Shown here: positions 41,951-50,025 of the stretch, piece after piece
Layout of the letters: the number at the start of each line of letters is the position of its first letter
Position numbering within the stretch: position 1 is the first letter of the stretch
From: Lentimicrobiaceae bacterium
Lineage (GTDB): Bacteria > Bacteroidota > Bacteroidia > Bacteroidales > Lentimicrobiaceae
Reading direction: 5' to 3'
Assembly (NCBI GenBank): GCA_020636745.1
Contig: JACJXH010000001.1
Span: 558,001 to 622,000, forward strand
Length of the DNA: 64,000 bases
Translations under genes and position numbers: made by a program
The notes under the pieces: model-generated
Told to the model about the DNA's origin: nothing
Databases searched by the model: none
The model's input: only the letters and a program-made list of their open reading frames with translations

Positions 41951-43402
41951 ATGCAACGTAAGTTTTTTACCAACCTTGGTTTTCTTCTTTTTCTGAATCT
42001 GCTGGTTAAGCCATTCTGGATTTTTGGCATTGACAGAACTGTGCAAAACGTGGTTGGTGCCGAGGATTTTGGGTTTTATTTTGTCGTTTTCAATTTCTCC
42101 TTTCTTTTTAATATTCTCCTTGATTTTGGAATTACCAATTTCAATAACAGAAATATTGCGCAAAATAGTCAGTTGCTGAATAAGCACTTTTCCAGTATTC
42201 TCATTATGAAGATATTACTGGCGGTGGTGTATTTTCTCATTACTTTTGCAGCCGGATTGTTATGGGGATACAGGGGGGCAGAATTGCGCATGCTTGCCTT
42301 CCTGGGGTTCAATCAATTTTTGATTTCTTTTGTGTTGTACCTCCGGTCTAATATCTCAGCGCTCTTCCTTTTTAAAACTGATAGCATTATTTCTGTGCTC
42401 GACAGGATTATCATGATTGGCATTTGCAGCGTCTTGTTATGGGGCAGAGCAACGGGATCCGTCTTTAAAATCGAATGGTTTGTATATGCCCAAACCTCTG
42501 CATATGTATTGACTGCGCTTGTGGCTTTGATCATTGTTGTTAAAAAAGCCTCATTCAGAAGATTAAACTGGAATTTTCCCTTCTTCATGCTTATTATGAA
42601 GCAAAGCCTGCCATTTGCTATATTGGTGCTGCTCATGACTTTTTACAATCGCATTGATTCTGTGATGATTGAACGTTTGTTGGGAGGTGTTCAGGGAAAG
42701 GAACAGTCCGGAATATATGCGCATGCATATCGTTTGCTCGATGCTTCCAATAATATTGCCTATTTGTTTGCCATTTTACTTCTGCCTTTGTTTGCCAGAC
42801 AGATAAAGTTGAGGGAGAAAGTTGATAATTTGGTGAAACTTTCCTTTACATTGCTTTTTGTTGTTTCGGTAATTCTGGCCGTGTCTTCCTATTTTTACAG
42901 TTTTCAGATTATGGATTTGTTGTACGATCATCTGATAATGGAATCGGCTTCCGTTTTTGCTGTATTAATGGGGTGTTTTGTTGCCATTTCAACCACATAT
43001 GTTTTTGGAACTCTGCTAACAGCTAACGGAAATCTCAAGCAGTTGAATTTGCTGGCTGGCGGTGGAATGTTGTTAAATCTGGTACTGAATGTTTTGCTTA
43101 TTCCGCGATATGGCGCACTGGGCTCAGCATGGACCAGCCTCATTACTCAAAGCCTGATGGCTGTTTTGCAGGTTATTCTTGCTGTTGTTTACTTTAAAAT
43201 GAAACCGAATTTCAGATATTTAACTTCTCTGGTTCTTTTTGTGATAGGGGTCATCGTTATCAACATTTTCTCACTTCAGCTTCATTTAAACTGGGTACAT
43301 GCATTTTTTCTTATGCTGAGTTTATCGTTTTTACTGGCTGTCAGTCTGCAATTGCTCAATATAAAGAATTTTATAAAAATTGTGGCCGACAATAAGAAAT
43401 GA
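41951..43402 (+). CDS. Polysaccharide flippase (Wzx/MATE-like, MOP superfamily)
   Basis: Inner-membrane protein of 483 residues with 12-14 hydrophobic helices, the usual length for Wzx-type lipid-linked oligosaccharide flippases. The N-terminal motif (LLVKPFWIFGIDRTVQNVVG) and the mid-protein AYRLLDASNNIAYLFAILLLPLFAR resemble polysaccharide biosynthesis (PST) exporters. It would move undecaprenyl-linked O-units or another glycan across the inner membrane. First gene of a plus-strand run with the two Wzz-like genes and the O-antigen ligase/polymerase, although a promoter element before the first Wzz gene suggests separate transcription. Confidence 0.85.
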   Translation: MQRKFFTNLGFLLFLNLLVKPFWIFGIDRTVQNVVGAEDFGFYFVVFNFSFLFNILLDFGITNFNNRNIAQNSQLLNKHFSSILIMKILLAVVYFLITFAAGLLWGYRGAELRMLAFLGFNQFLISFVLYLRSNISALFLFKTDSIISVLDRIIMIGICSVLLWGRATGSVFKIEWFVYAQTSAYVLTALVALIIVVKKASFRRLNWNFPFFMLIMKQSLPFAILVLLMTFYNRIDSVMIERLLGGVQGKEQSGIYAHAYRLLDASNNIAYLFAILLLPLFARQIKLREKVDNLVKLSFTLLFVVSVILAVSSYFYSFQIMDLLYDHLIMESASVFAVLMGCFVAISTTYVFGTLLTANGNLKQLNLLAGGGMLLNLVLNVLLIPRYGALGSAWTSLITQSLMAVLQVILAVVYFKMKPNFRYLTSLVLFVIGVIVINIFSLQLHLNWVHAFFLMLSLSFLLAVSLQLLNIKNFIKIVADNKK

Positions 43403-43449
43403 GCGGTATTATTGTGAAAAATGGATAACAATTATGAAAAAAAAATCCA

Positions 43450-43457
43450 TACCTTTG
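43450..43457 (+). promoter_or_regulatory. Candidate -7 element for the Wzz pair
   Basis: TACCTTTG, an exact match, 28 bp before the ATG at 43486. No clear -33 box. Confidence 0.5.
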
Positions 43458-43485
43458 GCCCTCTTTAACAAACCAACATTCCAAT

Positions 43486-44544
43486 ATGCAGGAGAATAAG
43501 TTTGCAGAAATCAGGGATTTTGACTCTTCCAGCCTGGGGATGTTTTTATTCTCTTGGCGTAAACACCTGATCATTGTTAGTATAGCAGCCGCATTACTTG
43601 CTCTTATTTTTTCGTCACCGATCTTTATTACGCCGCTGTATAAATCAACCGTAGTATTGTTTCCTGTGTCTAGCAATTCGGTTTCAAAAGCCCTGTTGAC
43701 TGATCAACCCGCTGCCAAATCCGATATTCTTGAGTTTGGAGAAGATGAGCAGACCGAACAAATGCTGCAGATTCTTAGTTCCAGTCAGATTCGCGATAAA
43801 GTCGTGCAAAAGTTTAACCTGATGGAGCATTACCAGATTGATGCTAAATCAAAATATAAATATACCAGTCTATATCATCAATACGACAACAATATTACCT
43901 TTCGTCGTACTGAATTTATGGCAGTAAAGATTACGGTGCTTGACCGCGATCCTCAGATGGCTGCCGATATTGCCAACACTATTTCAGAACTGCTGGATTC
44001 TACCAAGAACAATATGCAGCGGGAACGTGCATTGAAAGGCTTCAAAATTGTAGAGCAGGAATATAACCGCCTGCAAACTGAAATCAATACCATGGAAGAT
44101 TCATTGCGCAAAATACGCGAAATTGGTGTTTTTGACTATGAATCGCAGTCTGAAATGATCAATCAGCAGCTTGCTATTGAAATAGCACATGGGAATACCC
44201 GTGGTATCAATGCATTAGAAGATAAACTTTCATTGCTGGCCAAATACGGAGGTGCTTATGTGTCTCTCAGAGATATGCTCGAACATGAGAAAAAGCAGCT
44301 TAGCTATTTGAAAGCACGTTATGAAGAAGCTAAAGTTGATGCTGAAGAAAATCTGCCTCAGAAATTTATTGTAGAATCAGCCTACAAAGCTGAACGGAAA
44401 TCATACCCGGTTCGCTGGATTATAGTTTTGGTTTCTACCATATCTGCTTTTCTGTTGTCAATACTGGTAATTATTAGTATTGATAAGTTCGGGAAGCAGA
44501 AATCAGTTAAAAAAAAACTCTTGAGTGGAGCAAAGTCAGCCTAA
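43486..44544 (+). CDS. Wzz-family chain-length determinant (first of two)
   Basis: 352 residues with the polysaccharide co-polymerase layout: an N-terminal transmembrane helix (about 27-50, LIIVSIAAALLALIF), a periplasmic domain with long coiled-coil helices (about 55-300), and a C-terminal helix (about 306-330, WIIVLVSTISAFLLSI) after a Pro-rich turn (ERKSYPVRW). No tyrosine kinase domain is present. Wzz proteins set the length of O-antigen or capsule chains. The motif TEQMLQILSSSQIRDKV and the following FNLMEHYQID are shared with the next gene, an evident paralogue. Adjacent by 11 bp. Confidence 0.85.
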   Translation: MQENKFAEIRDFDSSSLGMFLFSWRKHLIIVSIAAALLALIFSSPIFITPLYKSTVVLFPVSSNSVSKALLTDQPAAKSDILEFGEDEQTEQMLQILSSSQIRDKVVQKFNLMEHYQIDAKSKYKYTSLYHQYDNNITFRRTEFMAVKITVLDRDPQMAADIANTISELLDSTKNNMQRERALKGFKIVEQEYNRLQTEINTMEDSLRKIREIGVFDYESQSEMINQQLAIEIAHGNTRGINALEDKLSLLAKYGGAYVSLRDMLEHEKKQLSYLKARYEEAKVDAEENLPQKFIVESAYKAERKSYPVRWIIVLVSTISAFLLSILVIISIDKFGKQKSVKKKLLSGAKSA

Positions 44545-44555
44545 AGCTCAATATA

Positions 44556-45554
44556 ATGGATAATATCAAGCCAACTATGGACAATTATTTCAATAATATC
44601 CACCTGATGAGGATATTCATTAAGTGGAAATGGCATCTGCTAAGTATCGTTTTATTTGCAGCAGTGCTTGCTCTGATATTTTCGGGCTCGTTTTTTATTA
44701 AGCCTAGGTATAAATCTTTTGCCTTGGTTTACCCGTCCAATATTGCTCCTTATTCTGATGAAAGCGAGTCAGAACAAATGCTGCAATGGCTTCAGTCTTC
44801 TGATATCAAGGACAGTATAATCAAAAAATTCAATTTGTCGAAGCATTATAAGATTGACTCTTCTTATAAATACTACTATTCTACAATGAATCACCTTTAC
44901 AGGCAGAATGTAGAGATTAATAAAACTCAATGGGAGTCTATTGAAATACAGGTAACAGATACTGACCCTGTAATTGCGAATGAAATGGTTCTTTCAATCA
45001 TCGATTTTTGTAATAAGAAAATCAGAAAGATACACAGAGATAAATATTTTGAGGTTGTGTTAAGCCTCGGCCGCACACTTCAGGAAAAAAAGGCGGAGTT
45101 AGACAGTGTTGAAAAGCAACTGGCTGACCTCAGGGTCAATTATGAGTTAATTGATTATGAAGCTCAATCGCGGGAAATTACCAGAGGATATCTTAGAACT
45201 GTTGACGGATCAAATTCTACCAACATTAATATGAAGGATGTCCTTCGTATGAAGTCAAATTTTGAGCAAAAGGCCGGTGAAATGGCTATTCTTACACAAC
45301 GCAGAAATGATATTCTGCATATTTATGCCGAATTTGAACTTAAATACGATCAGGCATTTTATGATGCTCAAAAAGAATTTACTTTTACCAATGTTGTTAC
45401 GCCTCCTGTGGTCGCCGATAAAAAAACATATCCGGTCAGGTGGTTAATCATGTTGTACTCTGTGGTTGCCTCTCTCTTCTTCGGAGTAGTGGTTATCTCT
45501 GTGATTGAGAATCGCCATATCAACGAAGAATTTAAAGCCTCAACCAAGGCTTAA
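44556..45554 (+). CDS. Wzz-family chain-length determinant (second, paralogue)
   Basis: 332 residues, same layout as the gene before it: transmembrane helices at about 28-48 and near 295-315, with a coiled-coil periplasmic part between. Shared blocks are SEQMLQWLQSSDIKDSI, FNLSKHYKIDSS and the Pro turn KKTYPVRWL before the last helix. Divergence outside these blocks is considerable, so the duplication is not recent. It starts 11 bp after the first copy, and the ligase/polymerase gene follows after 26 bp, consistent with one transcript. Two chain-length regulators might form a mixed oligomer or serve two glycans. Confidence 0.85.
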   Translation: MDNIKPTMDNYFNNIHLMRIFIKWKWHLLSIVLFAAVLALIFSGSFFIKPRYKSFALVYPSNIAPYSDESESEQMLQWLQSSDIKDSIIKKFNLSKHYKIDSSYKYYYSTMNHLYRQNVEINKTQWESIEIQVTDTDPVIANEMVLSIIDFCNKKIRKIHRDKYFEVVLSLGRTLQEKKAELDSVEKQLADLRVNYELIDYEAQSREITRGYLRTVDGSNSTNINMKDVLRMKSNFEQKAGEMAILTQRRNDILHIYAEFELKYDQAFYDAQKEFTFTNVVTPPVVADKKTYPVRWLIMLYSVVASLFFGVVVISVIENRHINEEFKASTKA

Positions 45555-45580
45555 TTGATTATCATTATAATCAGCTCAAA

Positions 45581-47047
45581 GTGTTGGCAAATATTAAAGT
45601 CAAGTGGTTTTATATTTTAAGCGGATTATTTGTTCTGCTTAACTCCTTATTGATTATGAAGGAGTTCTATTGGGGAATTATCATTCCACTTGCAATTGTT
45701 GTTGCTTTGCTCTATATTTTTTGGCTCGATAAACTGTTGCTTCTTATCGTATTGGTTACTCCGTTATCCATTAATCTGGCTGACTCCGAACTGGGCATTG
45801 GCATATCACTGCCTTCTGAGCCTCTGATGGTAGGCGTATTGTTACTATTTCTGCTTAAAACGATGTTTCATGGCCATTATGATAAGAAAATACTGAAACA
45901 TCCGGTTACTATCGCTATTTTCTTTAATCTGATATGGTTGCTGATTACCAGTATTACCAGCCAAATACCCATTGTTTCATTTAAATTCCTGGCAGCCCGT
46001 TTGTGGTTTGTTGTACCCTTTTATTTTCTGGGCATTGTATTGTTTAAAGATGTCAAAAATATCACCCGCTTCAACTGGCTATATGTGGCTTCTTTGATTA
46101 TTGTTATCATCTATACTACTGTTCAACACGCTTCTTATGGCTTTGCTGAAAAGCAAGGGCATTGGGTAATGAAGCCTTTCTATAACGATCATACCGCTTA
46201 TGGAGGCATTCTGGCTTTCTTTATTCCTGTTATGATTGGTTTTGCAATGGATAAAGCACGCTCACGTACTTACAGACTATATGCTTTACTTGCTTCTGCA
46301 ATCATTTTTATAGCTTTGTTTCTCTCCTATAGCAGGGCGGCCTGGGTTAGTTTAGCTGTAGCTTTTATTGTGTTGTTTCTGATTGTTTATAAGATTAAAT
46401 TCAGATGGATTATTTCAGGACTGTTGGCCCTGGTGGCTTGCTTCTTCATGTTTAAGTCTGAAATCTTATATGTTCTGGAAAAAAATAAACAAGATTCCTC
46501 GGCCAATTTTATTGAGCATGTGCAGTCTATTTATAATATTTCCTCCGATGCTTCAAATCTGGAGCGAATCAACCGGTGGCAGTCAGCATTCAGAATGTTT
46601 GCCGAGCGGCCTGTCTTAGGCTGGGGGCCTGGTACCTACCAGTTTATTTATGCTCCGTTTCAGCGGTCGAAAGAGCGTACCATTATCAGCACCAATGCAG
46701 GCGATTTGGGGAATGCACATAGTGAGTATATCGGGCCGCTTTCTGAACAGGGCTTACCAGGCTTGTTAAGCATTCTTTCCCTGATTGCAGTTATAGTTTG
46801 GACAGGTATCAGGGTATATATCAAAGCCCGAAACAGGGAAATTCGCCTATTCAGTATCATACTCGTACTTTCTCTTGTTACCTATTTTATTCATGGACTT
46901 TTGAATAATTTTCTGGATACAGACAAAGCTTCGGTTCCATTCTGGGGTTTCTTTGCCATGCTGGTGGCCTTGGATCTTTATCACAAAGACAAGACTGACG
47001 ACGTGGTTGTTACTACCGATGAACCGTCTGCTGATTTAGAAAAATGA
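45581..47047 (+). CDS. O-antigen ligase/polymerase (Wzy/WaaL-like)
   Basis: Inner-membrane protein of 488 residues with about 12 helices. It contains the Wzy_C-type region from about residue 300 to 420: INRWQSAFRMFAERPVLGWG, GPGTYQFIYAPF, NAHSEYIGPLSEQGLPGLL. The His in NAHSEY and the Arg in INRW are the conserved catalytic-loop residues of O-antigen ligases. Whether it polymerises units or ligates them to lipid A-core cannot be told by sequence. Start is GTG 45581 (MLANIKVKWFY), 26 bp after the second Wzz gene. With the flippase and Wzz genes it makes a compact Wzx/Wzy-type assembly set without local sugar-synthesis genes. Confidence 0.85.
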   Translation: MLANIKVKWFYILSGLFVLLNSLLIMKEFYWGIIIPLAIVVALLYIFWLDKLLLLIVLVTPLSINLADSELGIGISLPSEPLMVGVLLLFLLKTMFHGHYDKKILKHPVTIAIFFNLIWLLITSITSQIPIVSFKFLAARLWFVVPFYFLGIVLFKDVKNITRFNWLYVASLIIVIIYTTVQHASYGFAEKQGHWVMKPFYNDHTAYGGILAFFIPVMIGFAMDKARSRTYRLYALLASAIIFIALFLSYSRAAWVSLAVAFIVLFLIVYKIKFRWIISGLLALVACFFMFKSEILYVLEKNKQDSSANFIEHVQSIYNISSDASNLERINRWQSAFRMFAERPVLGWGPGTYQFIYAPFQRSKERTIISTNAGDLGNAHSEYIGPLSEQGLPGLLSILSLIAVIVWTGIRVYIKARNREIRLFSIILVLSLVTYFIHGLLNNFLDTDKASVPFWGFFAMLVALDLYHKDKTDDVVVTTDEPSADLEK

Positions 47048-47115
47048 TTATTCCTTCCCACACAGGCTATTTATTTTTTCTTTCATTGTAACTCTTGAGC
47101 AATTATCCCGTCTAG

Positions 47116-47128
47116 TTGTTGTCAACAA
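47116..47128. repeat. Short inverted repeat TTGTTG-T-CAACAA
   Basis: A perfect 6-1-6 palindrome in the 240-bp gap before the GRAM-like gene. Length and symmetry are compatible with a dimeric regulator site, but there is no second copy nearby and it may be chance. Confidence 0.25.
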
Positions 47129-47240
47129 GTGGCTCTTACGTTTGATTCCGGACAAACCTGTGTACAATTATGGACATCAGTAAAGCGTGATGAAATTGAG
47201 AGGAACTGGCTAATAATCAGATTAACAGGTGTTTAATTTG

Positions 47241-47257
47241 TTGGCACGTAATTTGAA
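47241..47257 (+). promoter_or_regulatory. Candidate sigma-54 (RpoN) promoter
   Basis: TTGGCACGTAATTTGAA matches the -24/-12 consensus TTGGCACGnnnnTTGCW at all conserved positions except the last C (-12), which is A. Spacing is correct, and transcription would start near 47268, 20 bp before the ATG of the GRAM-like gene. The missing -12 C is the main doubt. No enhancer-binding regulator is encoded in the window. Confidence 0.4.
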
Positions 47258-47287
47258 AACAAATATTTTATCCTAAGACATTGAGTT

Positions 47288-47596
47288 ATGAAAATAGAAT
47301 TAAAGGCAAATGAGGTTGTTGTGAGGGCAACAGATACGTTTCACTGCTCCGGTTCTTCTGAAACGAAAGGGAAGCTGATTATTACCAATCAGCGTATATA
47401 TTTTAAGTCGCTGGAAAACGAACAGGCGCTGCCCGATTTTGAGTTATTGCCAAAAGAAATTAAGGATATTCTGTTTTACAATATCCTTAAGTTCATTCCG
47501 CGTGGTTTAGATGTCATAACAATTGACGGACGTCAATTCAGGTTTAAAGTAAAAAACCGAAATGAATGGTGCCGGCATATTGCCTCGATGTGTTAA
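47288..47596 (+). CDS. Small GRAM/PH-like domain protein
   Basis: 102 residues, no signal peptide and no transmembrane helix. The pattern KGKLIITNQRIYFKSLEN, followed by strands DILFYNILKFIPRGLDVIT and RQFRFKVKNRNEWCRHI, is that of a bacterial GRAM/PH-like (bPH) fold, where a beta hairpin with a conserved TN-R-(I/L)-YF motif precedes the domain core. Such domains bind lipids or phosphoinositides in eukaryotes; the bacterial role is unknown. It is flanked by convergent lpxD2 (11-bp gap) and preceded by a sigma-54-like promoter, so it is probably monocistronic. Function not assigned. Confidence 0.75.
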   Translation: MKIELKANEVVVRATDTFHCSGSSETKGKLIITNQRIYFKSLENEQALPDFELLPKEIKDILFYNILKFIPRGLDVITIDGRQFRFKVKNRNEWCRHIASMC

Positions 47597-47607
47597 AAAA
47601 TCGAGAA

Positions 47608-48546
47608 TTACTCAACACTATTCAGCGAGCCAATAATAGAGGGCAATTGTCTTAAAGCAGCGATTTCGCGCCATTTTTTTCTGGCTTCATCAGCCGGAAT
47701 GCCAAAATATGTTTTGCCGCCTTCGAGGCTTTTTCCGACACCGGAAGTGGCCAGTATTATAGCTCCTTTGCCAATAACCAGGTCTTTGTTGATAACAACC
47801 TTGCCCCACAGTATTACATCGTCTTCGATACGGGTTACGCCTGCAATAGCGCAATGGGATCCAATGAGGCAATTGTTGCCGATATAGGTGTCATGTCCAA
47901 CCTGCACATGATTGTCAAATTTGGTACCTTTCCCGATGAATGTATCTCCGGATACGCCTTTATCAATAGTGCAAAGTGCTCCCACTTCAACATTATCGCT
48001 GATAACAGTACGTCCACATGATTCAAACTTACGGTAACCTTCGGGTTTCCGTTGAAAATAATAGGCATCGGCTCCAATCACTGAATTGGAATGGATAATG
48101 ACATTGTCACCCAGCACGCAATGATCATAAATGCTTGCATTAGCATGAATAATGCAATTGCGGCCTATAGTTACATGGTTTCCGATAAACGCATTGGGCT
48201 GTATGATGGTTCCTTCTCCAATTACTGCTGAAGGGCTGATAGAAGCTGTTGCTGGTTCAAAAGGTCTGAATCGTTTAACTAACGATACATATGCTGCAAA
48301 AGGGTCGGAGTGGAAGATGAGTGCTTTTCCAGCAGGGCAGGGTACCTCTTTGTTGATAATGATAGTTGTCGCCTTAGAGTTCAGGGCTTTATCATAATAT
48401 TTTGGATGGTCAACAAAGGTGAGGTCGCCAGCTTCGACCATGTGAATTTCATTCAGGCCTGAAATAATGAATTCAGGGTCGCCAGCATATTTGGCGTCAA
48501 TTAACTGTGAAATTGAACTCAGTGTAAATGCAGGAGAAAGTTTCAT
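47608..48546 (-). CDS. LpxD-like acyltransferase, second copy
   Basis: 312 residues. The N-terminal uridine-binding-like domain (1-100, SISQLIDAKYAGDPEFIISG) is followed by a left-handed beta-helix of hexapeptide repeats (100-285) and a short C-terminal helix. It is related to UDP-3-O-acylglucosamine N-acyltransferase and keeps a His at 218 (VQVGHDTYIG) in place of the catalytic His. The acyl/UDP loop that reads IGADGFGFAP in the true LpxD at 52308-53330 is IGADAYYFQRKP here, so substrate preference may differ. Paralogues of this kind often adjoin efp in Bacteroidota. Acts on lipid A precursors or another sugar nucleotide; uncertain. Confidence 0.8.
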   Translation of the reverse strand: MKLSPAFTLSSISQLIDAKYAGDPEFIISGLNEIHMVEAGDLTFVDHPKYYDKALNSKATTIIINKEVPCPAGKALIFHSDPFAAYVSLVKRFRPFEPATASISPSAVIGEGTIIQPNAFIGNHVTIGRNCIIHANASIYDHCVLGDNVIIHSNSVIGADAYYFQRKPEGYRKFESCGRTVISDNVEVGALCTIDKGVSGDTFIGKGTKFDNHVQVGHDTYIGNNCLIGSHCAIAGVTRIEDDVILWGKVVINKDLVIGKGAIILATSGVGKSLEGGKTYFGIPADEARKKWREIAALRQLPSIIGSLNSVE

Positions 48547-48564
48547 TGGATAAATTGTTAAGGT

Positions 48565-48599
48565 AAAAAAAACCGGGCTGTTGCAAAGCAGGCCCGGTT
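48565..48599 (-). terminator. Terminator after efp
   Basis: On the minus strand AACCGGGC (48592-48599) pairs with GCCCGGTT (48571-48578) across an inner CTG/CAG extension with one bulge, followed by a run of Ts (A run 48565-48572 on the plus strand). It separates efp from the second lpxD-like gene. Confidence 0.85.
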
Positions 48600-48617
48600 A
48601 AAAGTTTGTGTGTTAAA

Positions 48618-49184
48618 TCAGGATTTTACTCTTTCTGAATACTCACTGGTGCGTGTATCCACTTTAATCCGTTCACCTTCATTGATAAACAAAGGTACGT
48701 TAACAATAGCTCCGGTGTCTACTGTAGCTTTTTTCAACGTATTGGTTGCGGTGTCGCCACGAAGTCCGGGTTCGGTATAGGTAACAGTAAGTTCAACAAA
48801 AGGAGGAAGGTCGCAATTCAGGGGAGTTTCAGTTTCAGCATGAAACAGAATTTCAACGCTTTGTCCTTCTTTAAGGAATTGCGGGGCATTGATAATAGCT
48901 TCTTCAATTGAAACCTGATCATAGGTTTCACTATGCATAAAATTATACCCGTTATCATCTTTATAGAGATACTGATATGGCCTGCGTTCAACACGGGCGA
49001 TATCAATTTTTACTCCGGCACTAAAAGTATTGGGTATTACTTTGCCTGTTTTAAGATTTCTGAGCTTTGTTCTTACAAATGCAGCGCCTTTGCCTGGTTT
49101 AACATGCTGAAATTCTACCAATGAGTATAATTCACCGTTAAATTCAATACAGATGCCGTTTTTAAAATCAGCGGTTGTTGCCAT
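48618..49184 (-). CDS. efp: Translation elongation factor P
   Basis: Relieves ribosome stalling at proline-rich sites. 188 residues, the normal length; three beta-barrel domains. The acceptor lysine is K32 in FQHVKPGKGAAFVRT, the motif that is modified in many bacteria (the modifying enzyme is not in the window). The signature region NGYNFMHSETYDQVSI and the C-terminal GDTATNTLKKATVDTGAIV are typical. A promoter lies 28-58 bp upstream and a terminator just after the stop, so it is a single-gene unit. Confidence 0.96.
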   Translation of the reverse strand: MATTADFKNGICIEFNGELYSLVEFQHVKPGKGAAFVRTKLRNLKTGKVIPNTFSAGVKIDIARVERRPYQYLYKDDNGYNFMHSETYDQVSIEEAIINAPQFLKEGQSVEILFHAETETPLNCDLPPFVELTVTYTEPGLRGDTATNTLKKATVDTGAIVNVPLFINEGERIKVDTRTSEYSERVKS

Positions 49185-49211
49185 AAATTCTGGTAATTGT
49201 TATTTTTGGTA

Positions 49212-49242
49212 CAAAGGTAGCCTTTTTATCCAATTCCGCAAT
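49212..49242 (-). promoter_or_regulatory. Candidate promoter of efp
   Basis: On the minus strand TACCTTTG (49212-49219) matches the -7 consensus, and ATTG (49239-49242) sits at the -33 position with the ideal 19-nt spacer. Confidence 0.55.
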
Positions 49243-49294
49243 ACCTTATGGCTTCATTTTAAAGCAGTCAGCTAAAATGATGCCCGGGTTTGCT

Positions 49295-49954
49295 TTATTG
49301 AAAGATGGTCGAATTTTCAAATTGCCTGGCTTTCTTGTAATCTTCAATGTTTATATTTGATGTGCAAAAAGAGTGCTCAGCAGTAATTGAATTGGAGCTT
49401 ACAACAATTAAACGATCGCGCATTGTTTTGGAAACCATGTCATTATACCAGTCAATTCCGTTGTGGTCAAGATTGGTAATAGGTTCGTCAAGCAAAAGCA
49501 CAGGGGTGTCGCTCATTATAGCCAGGGCCAGTTTTAGTCTTTGCTTCATGCCTGATGAAAAGTACTTTAACGGTTTGTCTGAATTCTTTTCGAGCTGGCA
49601 CATTCTGATAAGTTCCGGGGTCGACATATTACGGACCAGTGGTTTCATTCTGCGGTGAAAGCAAATCATTTCAGTCAGCGAGAATTCCTCAATAAGCTCT
49701 ATGTAAGGTGCCGCAATTGACATTAGCCTGAAAGCCTGCTCAGGCTTGATTTCAGCCCCTTTGAATAAATAGGTTGCTTTGCCTGTGGTTGGCATAATGG
49801 CAGATGCAATGACCTGAAGAAGTGTAGATTTTCCAGAGCCATTTGATCCCAGAATAACGACTGACTCACCTCCGGAGAGCGTGCAGTTCAGTTCGGAGAA
49901 AATCCAATCGTTGTTATATTTCTTGCCTGCTTTTTCAAGCGTGATGGTTACCAT
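49295..49954 (-). CDS. ABC transporter ATP-binding protein
   Basis: 219 residues. Walker A GSNGSGKS (36-43), a signature region FSSGMKQRLKLALAI that departs from LSGGQ (SSGM), Walker B VLLLDEPITNLDHNG. The switch His is not obvious, and the region VVSSNS replaces the usual ATH. Resembles the CcmA/heme exporter-type or ABC-2 ATPases, but no permease is adjacent. The order lpxD-lpxC/fabZ-lpxA-ATPase-efp is often conserved in Bacteroidota. It starts 72 bp after lpxA on the same strand. Transport substrate unknown. Confidence 0.8.
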   Translation of the reverse strand: MVTITLEKAGKKYNNDWIFSELNCTLSGGESVVILGSNGSGKSTLLQVIASAIMPTTGKATYLFKGAEIKPEQAFRLMSIAAPYIELIEEFSLTEMICFHRRMKPLVRNMSTPELIRMCQLEKNSDKPLKYFSSGMKQRLKLALAIMSDTPVLLLDEPITNLDHNGIDWYNDMVSKTMRDRLIVVSSNSITAEHSFCTSNINIEDYKKARQFENSTIFQ

Positions 49955-50025
49955 TTCAAATAGTTGTTCAGAACAGAGTTGGGTGTGTGGCTTGTTTTGC
50001 TGTTTGTATGTGCAGTGCGTTGCAG

